This document shows, piece by piece, positions 7,984-16,638 of a stretch of 64,000 bases of DNA. The position numbers and the translations under genes are program-made. The DNA is from CAVSJJ01 sp963728395 (GTDB lineage: Bacteria > Actinomycetota > Actinomycetes > Actinomycetales > Dermatophilaceae): NCBI GenBank assembly GCA_963728395.1, contig CAVSJJ010000007.1, positions 1 to 64,000 on the forward strand, read 5' to 3'. Each line of letters starts with the position of its first letter. The stretch's first letter is position 1. Under the pieces are notes generated by a model. That model was not told the origin of the DNA. It saw only the letters and a program-made list of their open reading frames with translations, and did no database searches.

Positions 7984-8700
7984 GTGCGATCGCCGGGATG
8001 GGTTCCGAACCAGCACGGCGCCTGGTCCATGCTGGCCACCCCCCTGGTCGTCGGCGTCCTCGCCAGCCACCCGCGCTGGGTTCAGCTGCCCCTCGCGGCG
8101 TTCTGGTTCGTCGGCTACTTCGCGTTCTTCGCCACCGGCCTGTGGCTGAAGTCCCGCCGCAAGGCGCGCTACCTCCCCCCGGTCCGTGTGTACGCCGCGG
8201 CCGCCGCCCTCCTCGGCGCCCTCACCCTCGCACTGCGCCCGGACCTGCTCGCCTGGGCCCCACTGTTCGCCGTCCCGCTCGGGGTCGGGCTCGTCGCGAG
8301 CGCCAAGCGGGACGAACGATCGCTCCTCAGCGGGATCTCGACGAGCGCGGGCTCGTGCCTGATGACCCTCGTCGCGTTCGACGCCGGCGGCGGGACCGAC
8401 TGGGCCCGGGCGTGGCTGCTCACCGCGGTGCTCGCCGCCTACTTCGTCGGCACCGTCCTCTACGTCAAGACGATGATCCGCGAGCGCGGGGTCGCGGCAT
8501 ACCACTGGCTCTCGGCCCTCGGGCACGGCGCCTTCACCTGCGCGATGATCCCGCTCTCGCCGTGGCTCGTCCTCGTCTTCGCCGTCCTGACCATCCGGGC
8601 GTCGGTCGTCCCGGCGTTCCGGCTCGGTGCCAAGGCGGTCGGGATCGGCGAGGTCGCCGGGACCCTCGCCGTCGCGGGGACAGCCCTCATCGCCCTCTGA
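7984..8700 (+). CDS. YwiC-like integral membrane protein
   Basis: 238 residues starting at GTG 7984 (VRSPGWVPNQHGAWSMLATP), fixed by a TAGGGT box 7 bases upstream. The opening WVPNQHGAWSML is the signature of the YwiC-like family. About six to seven hydrophobic segments follow, with short charged loops such as KSRRKARYLPP and SAKRDERSLL. The family has no settled biochemical role; in Bacillus the ywiC gene lies near nitrate-respiration genes, and here it sits among menaquinone genes, so a respiratory or quinone-related membrane function is a reasonable guess only. Confidence 0.85.
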   Translation: MRSPGWVPNQHGAWSMLATPLVVGVLASHPRWVQLPLAAFWFVGYFAFFATGLWLKSRRKARYLPPVRVYAAAAALLGALTLALRPDLLAWAPLFAVPLGVGLVASAKRDERSLLSGISTSAGSCLMTLVAFDAGGGTDWARAWLLTAVLAAYFVGTVLYVKTMIRERGVAAYHWLSALGHGAFTCAMIPLSPWLVLVFAVLTIRASVVPAFRLGAKAVGIGEVAGTLAVAGTALIAL

Positions 8701-8732
8701 CGCGGGAGCGCCCGAGGAGGGGGGCCCCTCGG

Positions 8733-9188
8733 TCAGCCGAGACCGCCGAGGTCGACGACGTAGGCCTCGTAGACGAGGTCGGAGCCGCGCTGCCGGTGCT
8801 TGGCGATGCGCCTGGTCAGCTCGGTGGCCTCGTCGCGCAGCGCCTCGACGTCGGAGTCCGGGGCGGCCTGCTGGACCCGGTCGAGCAGGGCGGCCGCCGC
8901 GTCGGCGAGGTGGTCGTGCTCGTCGAGGAGCGTCTGGACCTTGGCGGACAGCCGTGGAGCGCGCTCCTTGATGTCGGCGTAGAGGCCCCCCTCGGCCTCG
9001 GTGAGCTCGACGTGGTCGGCGAAGTCGTGGCTCAGCTCGGCGAGGGCGGCCTCGACCCGCTCGCGCCACCGCTCGCCGCCCAGGCCGACGGGCGCGAGGA
9101 GCGCCGCGTCGAGGGCCGCCATCGACTCGCCCAGCTCGGCCCGGTGCGCGCGCACCCGGTCGAGGTATGCCGTGAACTCCGCATCCAT
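8733..9188 (-). CDS. Hemerythrin/HHE-like helical protein
   Basis: 151 residues, all helical. Start ATG 9188 is preceded by AGAGG at a suitable distance; an in-frame start at 9218 lacks this. Candidate metal ligands occur in the spacing seen in hemerythrin-like domains: HRAELGESM, LSHDFADHVELTEAEGGLYADI, LLDEHDHLADA and IAKHRQRGSDLVYEAY. The ending RQRGSDLVYEAY is common in actinobacterial HHE-domain proteins. A likely role is binding a di-iron centre for oxygen or NO sensing or iron handling, but the ligand set is not complete enough for certainty. It is convergent with the ywiC-like gene and divergent from menE. Confidence 0.55.
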   Translation of the reverse strand: MDAEFTAYLDRVRAHRAELGESMAALDAALLAPVGLGGERWRERVEAALAELSHDFADHVELTEAEGGLYADIKERAPRLSAKVQTLLDEHDHLADAAAALLDRVQQAAPDSDVEALRDEATELTRRIAKHRQRGSDLVYEAYVVDLGGLG

Positions 9189-9249
9189 GAAGGACCTCTT
9201 TCGTTGCCGGGACCCCAATCGTGGCGCACCCGGGCCCCGAAGGCGACCC

Positions 9250-9255
9250 TAGAGT
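9250..9255 (+). promoter_or_regulatory. -10 box of menE (leaderless type)
   Basis: TAGAGT, 7 bases before GTG 9263. Confidence 0.6.
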
Positions 9256-9262
9256 GGGCGGT

Positions 9263-10432
9263 GTGATGATCGAGGCACTGCCCGTCCCGGCGGGTGAGGC
9301 GGTCCTCGGCCTCCTCCCGCGCCTGAAGGCGGCGCTCGCCGGGGGCTCACCCGTCCTGCCCTATGCCGCCGCCGCGCCACCGCCGCCGATCCCCGAGCAC
9401 GATCCGGTGAGCCTCCCGGAGGGCCTCGGCGTCGTCGTCGGGACCTCCGGCTCGACCGGGGCCCCGAAGCGCGCGCTCCTCACCGCCGCGGCGCTGCGGG
9501 CGAGTGGCGAGGCGACCCACGCCCGGCTCGGGGGCCCCGGCCAGTGGCTCCTGGCCCTGCCGGCCCAGCACGTCGCCGGCCTGCAGATCCTCCTCCGGTC
9601 GGTGCTCGCGGGCACGACGCCGGTCGTCCTCGACCCCGCCGGCGGGTTCGACGCCCGGACCTTCTCGGCGGCGGTGGGCCGGATGGACCCGGGCGCGCGG
9701 CGCTACGTCAGCCTCGTCCCCACCCAGCTCGTCCGGCTCTGTGACGACCCCTGGTGCGCCGAGACCATCCGCGACCTCGACGCCGTCCTCGTCGGGGGGG
9801 CGACCCTGCCGCCGCTGCTGCGCCGGCACGCCGAGGACTGCGGTGTGCCGGTCATCCCGACGTACGGGATGAGCGAGACAGCGGGTGGCTGCGTCTACGA
9901 CGGGCGCCCCCTGGACGGTTCGCGCGTCGACCTCGACGCCGAGGGCCGGGTCCACCTCGGCGGCGCCACCCTCGCCGAGGGGTACCTCGGCCAGCCGGAG
10001 CTGACGGCGGCTGCCTTCCACGACGGCTGGTTCCGCACCGACGACGTCGGCCACGTCGGTCCCGACGGTCGCCTCCACGTCGACGGCCGCATCGACGACG
10101 TCATCAACACCGGCGGGATCAAGGTCGCGCCGCGTCTCGTCGAGGACGCCGTCGCCGAACACGTGCCGGGGGTGCGCGAGGTCGTCGTCGTCGGCGTGCC
10201 CGACCCCGCCTGGGGCGAGGCGGTCGGGGCGCTCCTCGTCCTGGACCGGTCCGCCGACCGGGAGCCGACGGTCGCCGACGTGCGGGCCGCGCTGCGGGGC
10301 ATCCTGCCCGACCACGCACTGCCCCGCCGGGTCCTCGCCGCGCTGGAGGTCCCCACCCGGGGCCCGGGCAAGCCCGATCGGGCGACGGTCGTCGCGATGT
10401 TCGGACGGCAGCCCGGACAGGTGGGACAATGA
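9263..10432 (+). CDS. menE: o-Succinylbenzoate-CoA ligase
   Basis: Adenylate-forming enzyme that activates o-succinylbenzoate with CoA. 389 residues, short for the ANL superfamily as in other actinobacterial MenE. Motifs: P-loop-like VVGTSGSTGAPKRALL, LLALPAQHVAGLQILLRSV, IPTYGMSETAGGCVYDG (A5), GWFRTDDVGHVGPDGRLHVDGR (A7-A8) and the C-terminal Lys in RGPGKPDRATV (A10). The start is GTG 9263, with the TAGAGT box 7 bases upstream; the ATG directly after it is the alternative. It heads a likely transcript menE-PLDc_N-menA, with only 4 bases to the next gene. Confidence 0.92.
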   Translation: MMIEALPVPAGEAVLGLLPRLKAALAGGSPVLPYAAAAPPPPIPEHDPVSLPEGLGVVVGTSGSTGAPKRALLTAAALRASGEATHARLGGPGQWLLALPAQHVAGLQILLRSVLAGTTPVVLDPAGGFDARTFSAAVGRMDPGARRYVSLVPTQLVRLCDDPWCAETIRDLDAVLVGGATLPPLLRRHAEDCGVPVIPTYGMSETAGGCVYDGRPLDGSRVDLDAEGRVHLGGATLAEGYLGQPELTAAAFHDGWFRTDDVGHVGPDGRLHVDGRIDDVINTGGIKVAPRLVEDAVAEHVPGVREVVVVGVPDPAWGEAVGALLVLDRSADREPTVADVRAALRGILPDHALPRRVLAALEVPTRGPGKPDRATVVAMFGRQPGQVGQ

Positions 10433-10436
10433 GGGC

Positions 10437-10724
10437 GTGATCCGGTCGCTGCCGTACCTCCTCGCGCTGGTGCTGACGCTCTACGCGCTCATCGACTGCG
10501 TCCAGACCGACGACAGCCGGGTCCGGGGGCTGCCCAAGCTCGCCTGGGTCGTGCTCATCGTCCTCGTCCCCTTCGCCGGCCCCATCGCCTGGCTCGTCGC
10601 GGGGCGGCCCGAGCACGGGAGCGGACCGGGCACCTCGCCGTGGGGCCCGCGCCAACAGAGCCAGCGCCGCGACCGGCGGCCCAAGGGTCCGGACGACGAC
10701 CCCGACTTCCTCAAGAACCTCTGA
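10437..10724 (+). CDS. PLDc_N-domain small membrane protein
   Basis: 95 residues. Two transmembrane segments (LPYLLALVLTLYALIDCVQ and LAWVVLIVLVPFAGPIAWLVAGRP) carry the family pattern Y-x-L-I-D-C and F-G-P-I-x-W, followed by a charged, Pro-rich cytoplasmic tail ending DDDPDFLKNL. Such proteins are named after the N-terminal region of phospholipase D relatives but have no catalytic domain. Start is GTG 10437; GACAAT stands 6 bases upstream, so an internal promoter could drive this gene and menA. The small PLDc_N gene next to menA is common in actinobacteria; its function is unknown. Confidence 0.82.
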   Translation: MIRSLPYLLALVLTLYALIDCVQTDDSRVRGLPKLAWVVLIVLVPFAGPIAWLVAGRPEHGSGPGTSPWGPRQQSQRRDRRPKGPDDDPDFLKNL

Positions 10725-10736
10725 TCCCACCCCGTC

Positions 10737-11621
10737 ATGGCCACCACCGCGCAGTGGGTCGCCGGCACGCGACCCCGGACCCTGCCCGCCGCCGTCGCAC
10801 CCGTCCTGCTCGGCACCGCCGCCGCCCATGACGTCGGTCGGGCCGACCTCGGCTACGCGCTGCTCGCACTCCTCGTCGCACTCGCCCTCCAGATCGGCGT
10901 CAACTACGCCAACGACTACTCCGACGGCGTCCGCGGCACCGACGCGACCCGGGTCGGGCCGGTGCGCCTCGTCGGCCAGGAGCTCGCGCCTCCCCCCGCG
11001 GTCCGGGCGGCCGCCTTCGCCTCGTTCGGCCTCGCCGCCCTCGCCGGTCTCGCGCTGGTCGCCCTGTCCCAGGCCTGGTGGCTGCTCCTGCTCGGGGCGC
11101 TCGCCATCGTCGCGGCCTGGCGCTACACCGGCGGCGACAACCCGTACGGCTACCGCGGGCTCGGCGAGGCCTACGTCTTCGTCTTCTTCGGGCTGCTCGC
11201 GACGCTCGGCACCCTCGACACCCAGGCCGGCCGGCTGACCTGGTTCGGGCTGGCCGGGGCGGTCGGGGTCGGGGTGCTCGCCTCGGCGATCCTCGTCGCC
11301 AACAACCTCCGTGACATCCCGACCGACGAGGCGACCGGCAAGCGCACCCTCGCCGTCCGGCTCGGCGACCGGCGGACCCGGCTGCTCTACGCCGCGCTGC
11401 TCGGCGCGGCCTACCTCGCCGTCCTCGCCATGGCGGCGATCGAGCCCTGGACGCTGCTCGGGCTGTTCAGCCTCCCCGTCGCCTGGCGGCTGCTCTCGCG
11501 GGTCCGCTCCGGCGCGACGGGAGCCGCGCTCATCCCGGTTCTGGCCGGGACGGGGATGCTCGAGGTGGCGTATGCCGCGCTCGTCAGCGTCGGGCTGCTC
11601 GTCGGCGTCGCGACGCGCTGA
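10737..11621 (+). CDS. menA: 1,4-Dihydroxy-2-naphthoate polyprenyltransferase
   Basis: Integral membrane UbiA-family prenyltransferase that attaches the isoprenoid tail to dihydroxynaphthoate, giving demethylmenaquinone. 294 residues with 8-9 hydrophobic segments. Both Asp-rich motifs are clear: VNYANDYSDGVRGTD (first, about residues 60-74) and NNLRDIPTDEATGKRTLAVR (second, about 187-206). Start ATG 10737 lies 12 bases after the previous gene. The final membrane enzyme lies beside menE, as in many actinobacteria. The methyltransferase MenG/UbiE is not in the window. Confidence 0.95.
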   Translation: MATTAQWVAGTRPRTLPAAVAPVLLGTAAAHDVGRADLGYALLALLVALALQIGVNYANDYSDGVRGTDATRVGPVRLVGQELAPPPAVRAAAFASFGLAALAGLALVALSQAWWLLLLGALAIVAAWRYTGGDNPYGYRGLGEAYVFVFFGLLATLGTLDTQAGRLTWFGLAGAVGVGVLASAILVANNLRDIPTDEATGKRTLAVRLGDRRTRLLYAALLGAAYLAVLAMAAIEPWTLLGLFSLPVAWRLLSRVRSGATGAALIPVLAGTGMLEVAYAALVSVGLLVGVATR

Positions 11622-11657
11622 TCGGTCCTGGTCGGCACCGGGCCCGGACGACGCGGC

Positions 11658-11969
11658 TCAGCGGAAGTCGTCCGGCGAGCCCTCGTCACGCCGGTGGGCG
11701 CGCTCGGTCCGCTCGATCTCGGCGTCCTCGGCCTCCTCGTCGGCGCCGGGTCCATCCCGCTTGGCTCGGCGCGCCTGGACCCGGTCGGCGATCTGGGCGG
11801 AGTAGTCCTCACGGAACGGGCGCAGGGCGACGTAGGAGACGCCCATCGACAGGATCGCCGCCCCGACGACGAGGAAGAGCCGCATCTCCGCCGACCGGAG
11901 CCCGATGAGCCAGAGCAGGGCGAGGCAGCCGAAGAAGATGAGGACGCGTAGCAGGGTGTAGCGGATCAT
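11658..11969 (-). CDS. DUF4229 small membrane protein
   Basis: 103 residues: two transmembrane helices (LLRVLIFFGCLALLWLIGL and RLFLVVGAAILSMGVSYVAL), then FREDYSAQIADRV and a highly charged Glu/Arg tail. This is the layout of the actinobacterial DUF4229 family. It lies 9 bases downstream of ccsB on the same strand, so it is the last gene of the cytochrome c maturation operon. Function unknown; a role as an assembly accessory is inference from position. Confidence 0.78.
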   Translation of the reverse strand: MIRYTLLRVLIFFGCLALLWLIGLRSAEMRLFLVVGAAILSMGVSYVALRPFREDYSAQIADRVQARRAKRDGPGADEEAEDAEIERTERAHRRDEGSPDDFR

Positions 11970-11978
11970 CGCGACGGC

Positions 11979-12992
11979 TCAGAGCCCCGAGTAGCTGTGC
12001 TGGCCGACGAAGTACATGTTGACGATCGCGTAGTTCATGACGATGCAGGCAAAACCGGCGACGGCGATCCAGGCCGCGGCCCGGCGCTTCCAGCCGGCGG
12101 TCGCGCGCGCGTGGAGGTAGGCGGCGTAGACGACCCAGATGACGAACGACCAGACCTCCTTGGGGTCCCAGTTCCAGTAGGCGCCCCAGGCCTGCCGGGC
12201 CCAGATCGCCCCGGCGATGACGGTGAAGGTCCACAGCGGGAACGCGACGACGTGGATGCCGTAGGACAGCCGCTCCAGGGCCCGCGGCTGCGGCAGCCGG
12301 TCGAGGTAGCGGCCGGGCCGGCCCTCGCCGAAGCGCTCCTTGAGCAGGTACAGGCCGGTGAGGGCGAACCCGACGGAGAACAGGGCGACGGAGATCGTCG
12401 CGACGGTGACGTGGATGACGAGCCAGTAGGACCGCAGCGACGGCATGAGCTGCGCGGCCTCGGTGTACCAGACGGTCGTCCCGAGCCCGAGGGTGAGCAG
12501 TACGGGGGTGACGACGAAGACGCCGAGCCAGCGCAGGTCTCGCCGGGTCGCCCAGCCGAGGTACACGGCCATCGTGAACAGCGAGCCCATGACGGAGAAC
12601 TCGTACATGTTGCCGAGGGGCCAGCGGTGGACCGACGCCCCACGCAGGACCGACCCGGCGAGGAGCAGGACCGTGCCGAGGAACGCGAGCGAGCGCGCGA
12701 TCGCGGCCGCCTTGCGGGCCCGGATCGGCTCGCCCGGGGGCGCCGCGGACCTGCCGGCCGGGGCGTCCGCCACGCCCGGAGGTGGTGCGGCGGCCCGGCC
12801 GGGGCCGTCGGCCGCGGTCGGGCCACCGGCGGCGACGAGCTCCGGCGCCGGGGCGGGCATCGTGGCGCGCGCGTCGGCGCGGGCGGGGGCCACCCACGCG
12901 AGGTAGGCGGCATACCCGATCATCGCGAGGGTGAGCACCGCCATCGCCGAGTAGACGGCGAGATCGGCGTACTGCGCGAGTGTCTCGTTCAT
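11979..12992 (-). CDS. ccsB: Cytochrome c biogenesis protein CcsB (CcsA/ResC type)
   Basis: Heme-handling membrane subunit of the system II cytochrome c synthase. 337 residues with about eight transmembrane segments; a Pro/Ala-rich loop separates the first segment from the rest. The tryptophan-rich heme-binding signature is present as WGAYWNWDPKEVWSF near residue 250, with flanking His in LVIHVTVATIS and YGIHVVAFPLW. Start ATG 12992 gives an ATGA overlap with resB; an in-frame TTG at 13001 is less likely. It acts with ResB, CcdA and ResA encoded just upstream. Confidence 0.93.
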   Translation of the reverse strand: MNETLAQYADLAVYSAMAVLTLAMIGYAAYLAWVAPARADARATMPAPAPELVAAGGPTAADGPGRAAAPPPGVADAPAGRSAAPPGEPIRARKAAAIARSLAFLGTVLLLAGSVLRGASVHRWPLGNMYEFSVMGSLFTMAVYLGWATRRDLRWLGVFVVTPVLLTLGLGTTVWYTEAAQLMPSLRSYWLVIHVTVATISVALFSVGFALTGLYLLKERFGEGRPGRYLDRLPQPRALERLSYGIHVVAFPLWTFTVIAGAIWARQAWGAYWNWDPKEVWSFVIWVVYAAYLHARATAGWKRRAAAWIAVAGFACIVMNYAIVNMYFVGQHSYSGL

Positions 12993-14605
12993 GAGCGACA
13001 AGCTTCCTTCACCTCGGTGAGGAGGTCCGACACCACGTCGGCCATCCCCTCGTCGTCATCCTTGGCCAGTCCGCCGACCGTCACTACGGTACGGCGTGCG
13101 TCGGTGGGGGTCTGCGTGTCGGCCGCGACCCGGACGAAGACCCGGCGTCGGCGCACGACGAGCGAGGCGATGAGCCCCGCGAGGGCGAGCAGCGCCGAGA
13201 CGAGGGTCAGCCCCTTGCCCGGGTCGTAGCGGATCGAGAGCCCGGCGAACCGCTCCACCCCGTCGAAGGTGATGGAGCCGCGGCCGCCGGGCAGCTGGGC
13301 GGTCTGCCCCGGCTTGAGCCACAGCCGCAGCGCGTCGGTGCCCTTGGCGTTCGTCAGCTGGGTCATCTCGGAGGTGTCGAGGGTGTAGACCGACTGGGGC
13401 CGGGAGCCGGGGAAGAGCGTTCCCTCGTAGACGGTGAGTGCCAGGGCCGGGTCGAGCGCGTCCGGGAAGACCGACGTGGGACCGTTGTCGGTGATGACCC
13501 CGGTCGGGAGGAACAGTCCCGCGAACCCGAGCTGCTTCGGCTCGGCCCCGGGCACCTTGACGGCGCCGACGGAGCGGTAGTTGTTGTCCTGGGCCAGGAA
13601 CGGCGTCGCGTCGGAGTAGATGACGGTGCCGTCGGCGCTTCGGACCGTGATCTTCGGTGCGTAGCCGTTGCCGAGGAGGAAGACGGTCGGGCCGCCCGTC
13701 TCCAGCGGGTGGTTGACCTTGATCGTCTCGGCCCTCGACGCCGCACCGGGCTCGGGGGTGAAGGTCGTGTAGGCCGTGAAGTCGCGCGGCATCCCGAACT
13801 GGCCCTTGCCGGTGACGTCCTTCTCGAAGGTCGCCACGACCCGGTCGACCGTGACGGTGAACGGCGGCAGGTTCGCCGTGTCGACCCACGGCCCCGGGCT
13901 GAAGGTGTCGTAGCGGGAGAGGGTGTCGGCGAAGGTCTGCCCGGCGGGCATGATGACGTCTCCCTTCCATCCCCACAGGTGCCCGATGCCGACGCCGACG
14001 ATGACGCCGATGAGCGCGAGGTGGAAGACGAGATTGCCGGTCTCCTTGAGGTGGCCCTTCTCGGCGCTGAGGGTTCCCTCCTCGTGCGAGTGGACCCGGT
14101 AGCGACGGGCGCGCAGGGCCGCGCGAGCGGCCTCGAGCGCCTGCGCCGGGGAGCGCTCGACGACGGCCTCGTCGTGGGCGTCGAGCCGGGCGAGGCGCCG
14201 CGGGGCACGCGGCGGTGCGGCGCGCATCGCCCGCCAGTGCTGGCCGGAGCGGGGCAGGACGCACCCGACGAGCGAGATGAACAGGAGGAGGTAGACGGCC
14301 GCGAACCACGGCGAGGCGTAGACCTCGAAGAAGCCGAGCCGGTCCAGGATCGGTCCGGCGGTCGGATGGGCGTCGATCCAGGCCGCCGTCCGGACGGAGT
14401 TGATCGAGCGCTGGGGGAACGTCGAGCCGGGCAGGGCCGCGACGGCGAGCAGGAGGAGGAGGAACAGGGCGGTCCGCATGCTCGTCAGCTGGCGCCAGGT
14501 CCAGCGCAGCCAGCCGAGCGGACCGAGCCGAGGCTGGGTGATGGTCGGCCCCGGGTCCGTGGCGGGCCCGGCCGGGTCGTTGGTCCGCTCGTCGATGTCG
14601 CTCAT
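12989..14605 (-). CDS. resB: Cytochrome c biogenesis protein ResB
   Basis: System II cytochrome c synthase partner of CcsB; it ligates heme to apocytochromes on the outer face of the membrane. 538 residues. Transmembrane segments lie at about 40-60 (TALFLLLLLAVAALPGSTFPQ), 95-120 (WFAAVYLLLFISLVGCVLPR), 200-220 and near the C-terminus (LTLVSALLALAGLIASLVV), with a large extracytoplasmic region between the last two. The PGSTFPQ turn and GCVLPRSGQH are ResB hallmarks. Start ATG 14605 overlaps the ccdA stop (ATGA). Confidence 0.93.
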   Translation of the reverse strand: MSDIDERTNDPAGPATDPGPTITQPRLGPLGWLRWTWRQLTSMRTALFLLLLLAVAALPGSTFPQRSINSVRTAAWIDAHPTAGPILDRLGFFEVYASPWFAAVYLLLFISLVGCVLPRSGQHWRAMRAAPPRAPRRLARLDAHDEAVVERSPAQALEAARAALRARRYRVHSHEEGTLSAEKGHLKETGNLVFHLALIGVIVGVGIGHLWGWKGDVIMPAGQTFADTLSRYDTFSPGPWVDTANLPPFTVTVDRVVATFEKDVTGKGQFGMPRDFTAYTTFTPEPGAASRAETIKVNHPLETGGPTVFLLGNGYAPKITVRSADGTVIYSDATPFLAQDNNYRSVGAVKVPGAEPKQLGFAGLFLPTGVITDNGPTSVFPDALDPALALTVYEGTLFPGSRPQSVYTLDTSEMTQLTNAKGTDALRLWLKPGQTAQLPGGRGSITFDGVERFAGLSIRYDPGKGLTLVSALLALAGLIASLVVRRRRVFVRVAADTQTPTDARRTVVTVGGLAKDDDEGMADVVSDLLTEVKEACRS

Positions 14606-15342
14606 AGGACCACCTGGAACCCGCCCACGAGCTCGGTCTGGACCCACCGGTTGAGGTCCTCCCACCATCCGGTGACGAGAAGGAGGCCGACGACGAGGAG
14701 CAGGGCCCCGCCGAAGAGCTGGACGCCACGGGTATGCCGCCGCAGCCAGCCCGAGACCCGTCCGGCCCGCTCGAGCCCCGCGGCGACGAGGAGGAAGGGC
14801 AGCCCGAGGCCGAGGCAGTAGGCGGTGGCGAGGACGACGGCCCGTCCGACGCTGGGGTCCACCGAGCTCGCCGCGATGGTGAGCACGGCCGCGAGGGTCG
14901 GCCCGGTGCACGGCGCCCAGCCCAGGCCGAAGACCGCCCCGAGGAGGGGCGCGCCGAGGAGCCCGGCCCGGGGCCGCCAGCCGATGGCCACCTCCCGCTG
15001 GGTCCAGGCCCCACCCACCCCGAGGAAGACGAGCGCCAGCGCGATGACGGCGACCCCACCGACCCGCATGAGCGCGACCCGGTGCTCGACGAGGGCGGCG
15101 CCGACCGAGGTGATGAAGATCGAGCCGAGGATGAAGACGGCGCTGAAACCCGCGACGAACAGCAGCGCCCCGAGCAGGGTGCGCGAGCGCACCCGCTGCC
15201 TGTTCTCGGTCAGACCCGTGACGTAGCCGAGGAAGCCCGGCACGAGGGGCAGGACGCACGGGCTGGCGAAGGAGACCAGCCCGGCCAGGAGGGCGACGAG
15301 CATGGCAAGCGGGAGGGCGCCCGTCGTGATGGTGTCGCTCAC
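14602..15342 (-). CDS. ccdA: Cytochrome c biogenesis thiol-disulfide transporter CcdA
   Basis: Moves reducing equivalents across the membrane to the thioredoxin-like ResA. 246 residues, six transmembrane helices. The redox Cys pair is visible: FASPCVLPLVPGF in the first helix and GWAPCTGPTLAAVL in the fourth. Start is GTG 15342 (VSDTITTG), a GTGA overlap with resA. The reading frame stays open far upstream, but that region is the resA gene read in another frame. Confidence 0.94.
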   Translation of the reverse strand: MSDTITTGALPLAMLVALLAGLVSFASPCVLPLVPGFLGYVTGLTENRQRVRSRTLLGALLFVAGFSAVFILGSIFITSVGAALVEHRVALMRVGGVAVIALALVFLGVGGAWTQREVAIGWRPRAGLLGAPLLGAVFGLGWAPCTGPTLAAVLTIAASSVDPSVGRAVVLATAYCLGLGLPFLLVAAGLERAGRVSGWLRRHTRGVQLFGGALLLVVGLLLVTGWWEDLNRWVQTELVGGFQVVL

Positions 15343-15938
15343 GAGGCGAGGGTGTCGTCGATGAGGCCGGAGAGCGTCGACTGGGTCGTCGAGCCGCTCA
15401 CCCGGGCGGCGATCCGGCCCTGCGCGTCGAGGACGAGGGTCGTCGGGATGGTCGGGGCCTTTCCCTGGAGGGCGAGGATGAGGACGCCGGAGGTGTCGGT
15501 GAGGCTGGGGTAGGTCACCTTCCGCGCCGCGAGGAAGGCCCGGCCCCGGGCGGCGTCCTCCCGGTAGTCGATGCCGATGAACCGGACGTTCTTCTTCTCC
15601 TTCTGCACCGCCTCCCAGGTCGCCTGGAGGTCGCCGATCTCGGCCACGCAGGGCGGGCACCACGAGCCCCACACGTTGACGACGACGACGGAGCCACGCT
15701 GGTCGGTCGAGGACCAGGAGCCGCCGTCGAGGAGGGTGCCGGACAGCCGCACCGGTGCGCCGCGCTTGTCGACCGGGATCTGTTCGATCGCCCCGTCACC
15801 GGAGACGTAGCCCTTGTTGTCTCCCGCCTTGGCCTGGGCGGCGACCGAGTTGGGGTCCTGGGAGCAGCCGGCGAGCGCGATCGAGGCGAGGAGCACGGCA
15901 GCCAGGCCCGCGGCATACCGGCGACGCGGTGCCCTCAC
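15339..15938 (-). CDS. resA: ResA/TlpA-type thioredoxin lipoprotein
   Basis: Extracytoplasmic thiol reductase that keeps the CxxCH motifs of apocytochrome c reduced. 199 residues: lipoprotein signal ending LASIALAGCS (lipobox Cys near residue 25), then a thioredoxin domain with VVNVWGSWCPPCVAEIGDL (redox CPPC) and the cis-Pro region KAPTIPTTLVLD. Start GTG 15938 overlaps the stop of the upstream phosphatase gene (GTGA). It partners with CcdA, encoded directly downstream. Confidence 0.93.
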   Translation of the reverse strand: MRAPRRRYAAGLAAVLLASIALAGCSQDPNSVAAQAKAGDNKGYVSGDGAIEQIPVDKRGAPVRLSGTLLDGGSWSSTDQRGSVVVVNVWGSWCPPCVAEIGDLQATWEAVQKEKKNVRFIGIDYREDAARGRAFLAARKVTYPSLTDTSGVLILALQGKAPTIPTTLVLDAQGRIAARVSGSTTQSTLSGLIDDTLAS

Positions 15939-16600
15939 GCGCCCGCCCCCGGCTGCGCGAGTGCGACGAGCGGGGCCGCCGGCTCGCTGTAGGAGATGGT
16001 GAGCAGCTCGGCCCCGATGTAGGTGAACGAGGTCAGCGACGCGAGCGAGCACTCCCGCCGGCCCGGGTTGTGGAGGAGTCGTCGGCCCTCGATGGAGAGC
16101 CGGTAGATCCAGATCGGCGCCTGGTGGGACACGATGACGGCCTCGTGGCCCTCGGCGGCCCGGCGGGCGTCCTCGACGGCCGCGCCCATCCGGGCGGCCA
16201 GGTCGACGTAGGGCTCGCCCCAGGACGGCCGGGAGGGGTTGAGCATCTTCGCGTACAGCCGGGGGTGCCGCATCAGCCCCCGGCCGCCGGCGACGGCCAG
16301 CCCCTCGAACTCGCTCCACGCCTCGATGACCCGTTCGTCGGTCTCGACCTCGAGGCGGTGACGCTCGGCGACCGGCTCCGCGGTCTCCCGGGCGCGCTGC
16401 AGCGGGCTGGCCAGCACGCGGGTGACATCGTGGTCGGCGAGGTGGTCGGCCGCCATGACCGCCATCTTGCGGCCGAGGTCGGAGAGCCGGTAGTTCGGCA
16501 GCCGGCCGTAGAGGATGCGCTCGGGGTTGTGGACCTCGCCGTGCCGGAGCAGGTGCACCACCGTCCGAGGCGCCTCCGCGGGCCGGTCCGGGATCGTCAT
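15935..16600 (-). CDS. Histidine phosphatase (phosphoglycerate-mutase-like) family protein
   Basis: 221 residues. The catalytic motif VVHLLRHGEVHNP sits near residue 20, LASPLQRARETAEPVAE near 70, the acid in EFEGLAV, and the second catalytic His in AVIVSHQAPIW near 155. It is the first gene of the resA-ccdA-resB-ccsB transcript, a position common in actinobacteria. Substrate unknown; not a glycolytic mutase by context. ATG 16600 is preferred: a CACAAT hexamer lies 7 bases upstream (leaderless type); an in-frame ATG at 16609 is the alternative. Confidence 0.85.
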   Translation of the reverse strand: MTIPDRPAEAPRTVVHLLRHGEVHNPERILYGRLPNYRLSDLGRKMAVMAADHLADHDVTRVLASPLQRARETAEPVAERHRLEVETDERVIEAWSEFEGLAVAGGRGLMRHPRLYAKMLNPSRPSWGEPYVDLAARMGAAVEDARRAAEGHEAVIVSHQAPIWIYRLSIEGRRLLHNPGRRECSLASLTSFTYIGAELLTISYSEPAAPLVALAQPGAGA

Positions 16601-16638
16601 GGCTCGCATTGTGGCAAACGAACCCGTGGGCAGGCTCC

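Noticed and set aside
7783..9069. A minus-strand frame with repeated RAERCGPSGAG peptides
   Set aside because: The repeat is only the 14-bp array read as protein; the frame runs antisense to ywiC-like and has no start signal.
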